Assembly: GCA_900551585.1 (NCBI GenBank) | Contig: URWU01000069.1 | Span: 1-7,514, forward strand | Origin: an uncultured Alphaproteobacteria bacterium | Lineage (GTDB): Bacteria > Pseudomonadota > Alphaproteobacteria > RF32 > CAG-239 | Direction: 5' to 3' | DNA: 7,514 bases | Shown here: one piece after another, positions 6,687 to 7,514 of the stretch | Position numbering within the stretch: the stretch's first letter is position 1 | How the letters are laid out: the number at the start of each line of letters is the position of its first letter | Notes under the pieces: model-generated | Told to the model about the DNA's origin: nothing | The model's database searches: none | Seen by the model: the letters and a program-made list of their open reading frames with translations, nothing else | Position numbers and translations under genes: made by a program

Positions 6687-6692
6687 CTCCTT
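6687..6692 (-). promoter_or_regulatory. Strong ribosome binding site of the PilV-like gene
   Basis: AAGGAG, complementary to the 16S anti-SD core, sits 7 bases upstream of ATG 6679 in the 24-base gap after the PilM-like stop. It fixes the start just ahead of the prepilin leader and implies co-transcription with the upstream gene. Confidence 0.75.
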
Positions 6693-6703
6693 AAACTACC
6701 CGC

Positions 6704-7483
6704 CTAGCTGTAATAAGTGAGCATATACTCATAAATATAAATCAAACACAAACCATTTCCGTTGTTTTTATTTCCGCATTTTTCCGCAAAACCGCCGTTA
6801 TTTGCAATATAAGACGGTATTTCAAACCGAACCTGATGTCCTACCGTTGAACTGCCGTCTTCCTCATATTCTACGGCATGCAGGCCTTCTCGGCCACGCA
6901 CGGCAAGCTTTTTACAGGTTTTAATTTCGGTTACCGGATCAGTCTCAAACTCTTCACAGCTCGGATAGCCGAAGCTGTTATCATAACCGATGATTTGTTT
7001 CATCGCATTGTTAAAATCATTATTCGGCAGCCCCGTTTTGACATTCAGCCATCTCTGGGGAATAACCGTATAAGCAACCAAATAGCGGATAGCCTTTTCA
7101 TTGGCACAATCCATTGCCTGAGATTGATTACTCCGGTTTAAACAGTAAATTTCCGTAACGACACTGCCATCATCCTTAAAACCGTAAGGTAAATAAGTAA
7201 GACCTTTTTCAGGGTCGGGAGCAAGCTCATCTTCAGTCAATATTCCGGCCTGATAAGTAATATTATTTGACTTATATATAGTGCCGTCATTGCCGACAGA
7301 ATGTGCATAAGGCGGCGTATTTCCGCGCATATAACGGCCGGCAGCCTGTTGTTTGATGACTAATTTGGAAATTAAGGCTTTAGCCACGGGTTCAACCTCA
7401 ATCTCACGGATATCAGCCCGGTGAGAGAGGTTAAAAGAATAAAGCATGGCCATAAATGTTGCCAATAAAACCCAAATATACAT
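6704..7483 (-). CDS. PilM-like, cysteine-rich membrane-anchored pilus protein
   Basis: The protein has 259 residues. Residues 1-18 are hydrophobic (YIWVLLATFMAMLYSF), and the basic HRADIRE follows. The arrangement of an immediate N-terminal anchor, a helical stretch with Ala/Gln (about 30-50) and then a small beta-rich domain resembles PilM of IncI-type thin pili. Later motifs fit that pattern loosely: LTYLPYGF at 95-102, RWLNVKTGLP at 144-153, FEIPSYI at 220-226. PilM of R64 is about 145 residues, so this protein is much longer. Six cysteines (114, 126, 176, 190, 236, 246) could make three disulfides in the periplasm. It is the gene just upstream of the PilV-like gene. Only 5 genomic bases precede the ATG before adapter sequence begins, so a start further upstream cannot be ruled out and the ribosome binding site is not visible. 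The link to PilM is by pattern only. Confidence 0.55.
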   Translation of the reverse strand: MYIWVLLATFMAMLYSFNLSHRADIREIEVEPVAKALISKLVIKQQAAGRYMRGNTPPYAHSVGNDGTIYKSNNITYQAGILTEDELAPDPEKGLTYLPYGFKDDGSVVTEIYCLNRSNQSQAMDCANEKAIRYLVAYTVIPQRWLNVKTGLPNNDFNNAMKQIIGYDNSFGYPSCEEFETDPVTEIKTCKKLAVRGREGLHAVEYEEDGSSTVGHQVRFEIPSYIANNGGFAEKCGNKNNGNGLCLIYIYEYMLTYYS

Positions 7484-7488
7484 CTGTT

Positions 7489-7514
7489 CTGTCTCTTATA
7501 CACATCTGACGCTG
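7489..7514 (+). other. Sequencing-library adapter (Nextera mosaic end), not genomic
   Basis: Bases 7489-7507 read CTGTCTCTTATACACATCT, the 19-base Tn5 mosaic end used in Nextera libraries. Bases 7508-7514 (GACGCTG) continue exactly as the Nextera read-1 adapter. The assembled genomic sequence therefore ends at about 7488. Confidence 0.97.

Noticed and set aside
7489..7507. A natural transposon end (Tn5/IS50 mosaic end)
   Set aside because: The engineered 19-base mosaic end is followed directly by adapter sequence at the contig terminus, so it is a library artefact.

Overview
The window looks like chromosomal DNA from a motile alphaproteobacterium with moderate to low GC. The basis is gene order and family content: fliL, fliM, a DUF6468-type membrane protein and a MotE-type protein in one tight operon is an alphaproteobacterial arrangement, and a TTAA-N7-TTAA (CtrA-type) site lies upstream of fliL. 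A host- or gut-associated Rhodospirillales-like lineage is my guess from composition and from the giant PilV-like pilin. No rRNA, tRNA or marker gene in the window settles this. All six protein-coding genes lie on the minus strand, so the text reads from high to low coordinates.

Right-hand part (about 7488 down to 3502): a two-gene pilus unit. A 259-residue membrane-anchored, cysteine-rich protein resembling PilM of IncI-type thin pili is followed 24 bases later, behind a perfect AAGGAG ribosome binding site, by a 1045-residue PilV-like protein. The latter has a prepilin cleavage site, a shufflon-type N-terminal constant region, an AT-rich beta-type middle and a distinct cysteine-containing C-terminal module. 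An intrinsic terminator closes the unit. The last 26 bases (7489-7514) are not genomic: they match the Nextera transposon mosaic end plus adapter, so the contig really ends at about 7488, five bases before the start codon of the PilM-like gene.

Middle (3375-3501): an AT-rich intergenic control region between the pilin terminator and fliL. It holds a candidate CtrA box and a candidate sigma-70-type promoter with an A8 run in its spacer.

Left-hand part (3374 down to 1): a flagellar operon. FliL (stator-associated, inner membrane) is followed by FliM (C-ring switch protein, GTG start, unusually long acidic N-terminus), then a DUF6468 protein overlapping fliM by 8 bases. Next come a MotE-like protein with a coiled coil and an MgtE-N-like C-terminal domain, and the N-terminal 191 residues of an exported protein with a TTG start that runs off the window. 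Spacings of -8 to +19 bases suggest one transcript. Together these genes would serve the flagellar motor (switch, stator and its periplasmic accessories), beside a separate surface pilus/adhesin unit.
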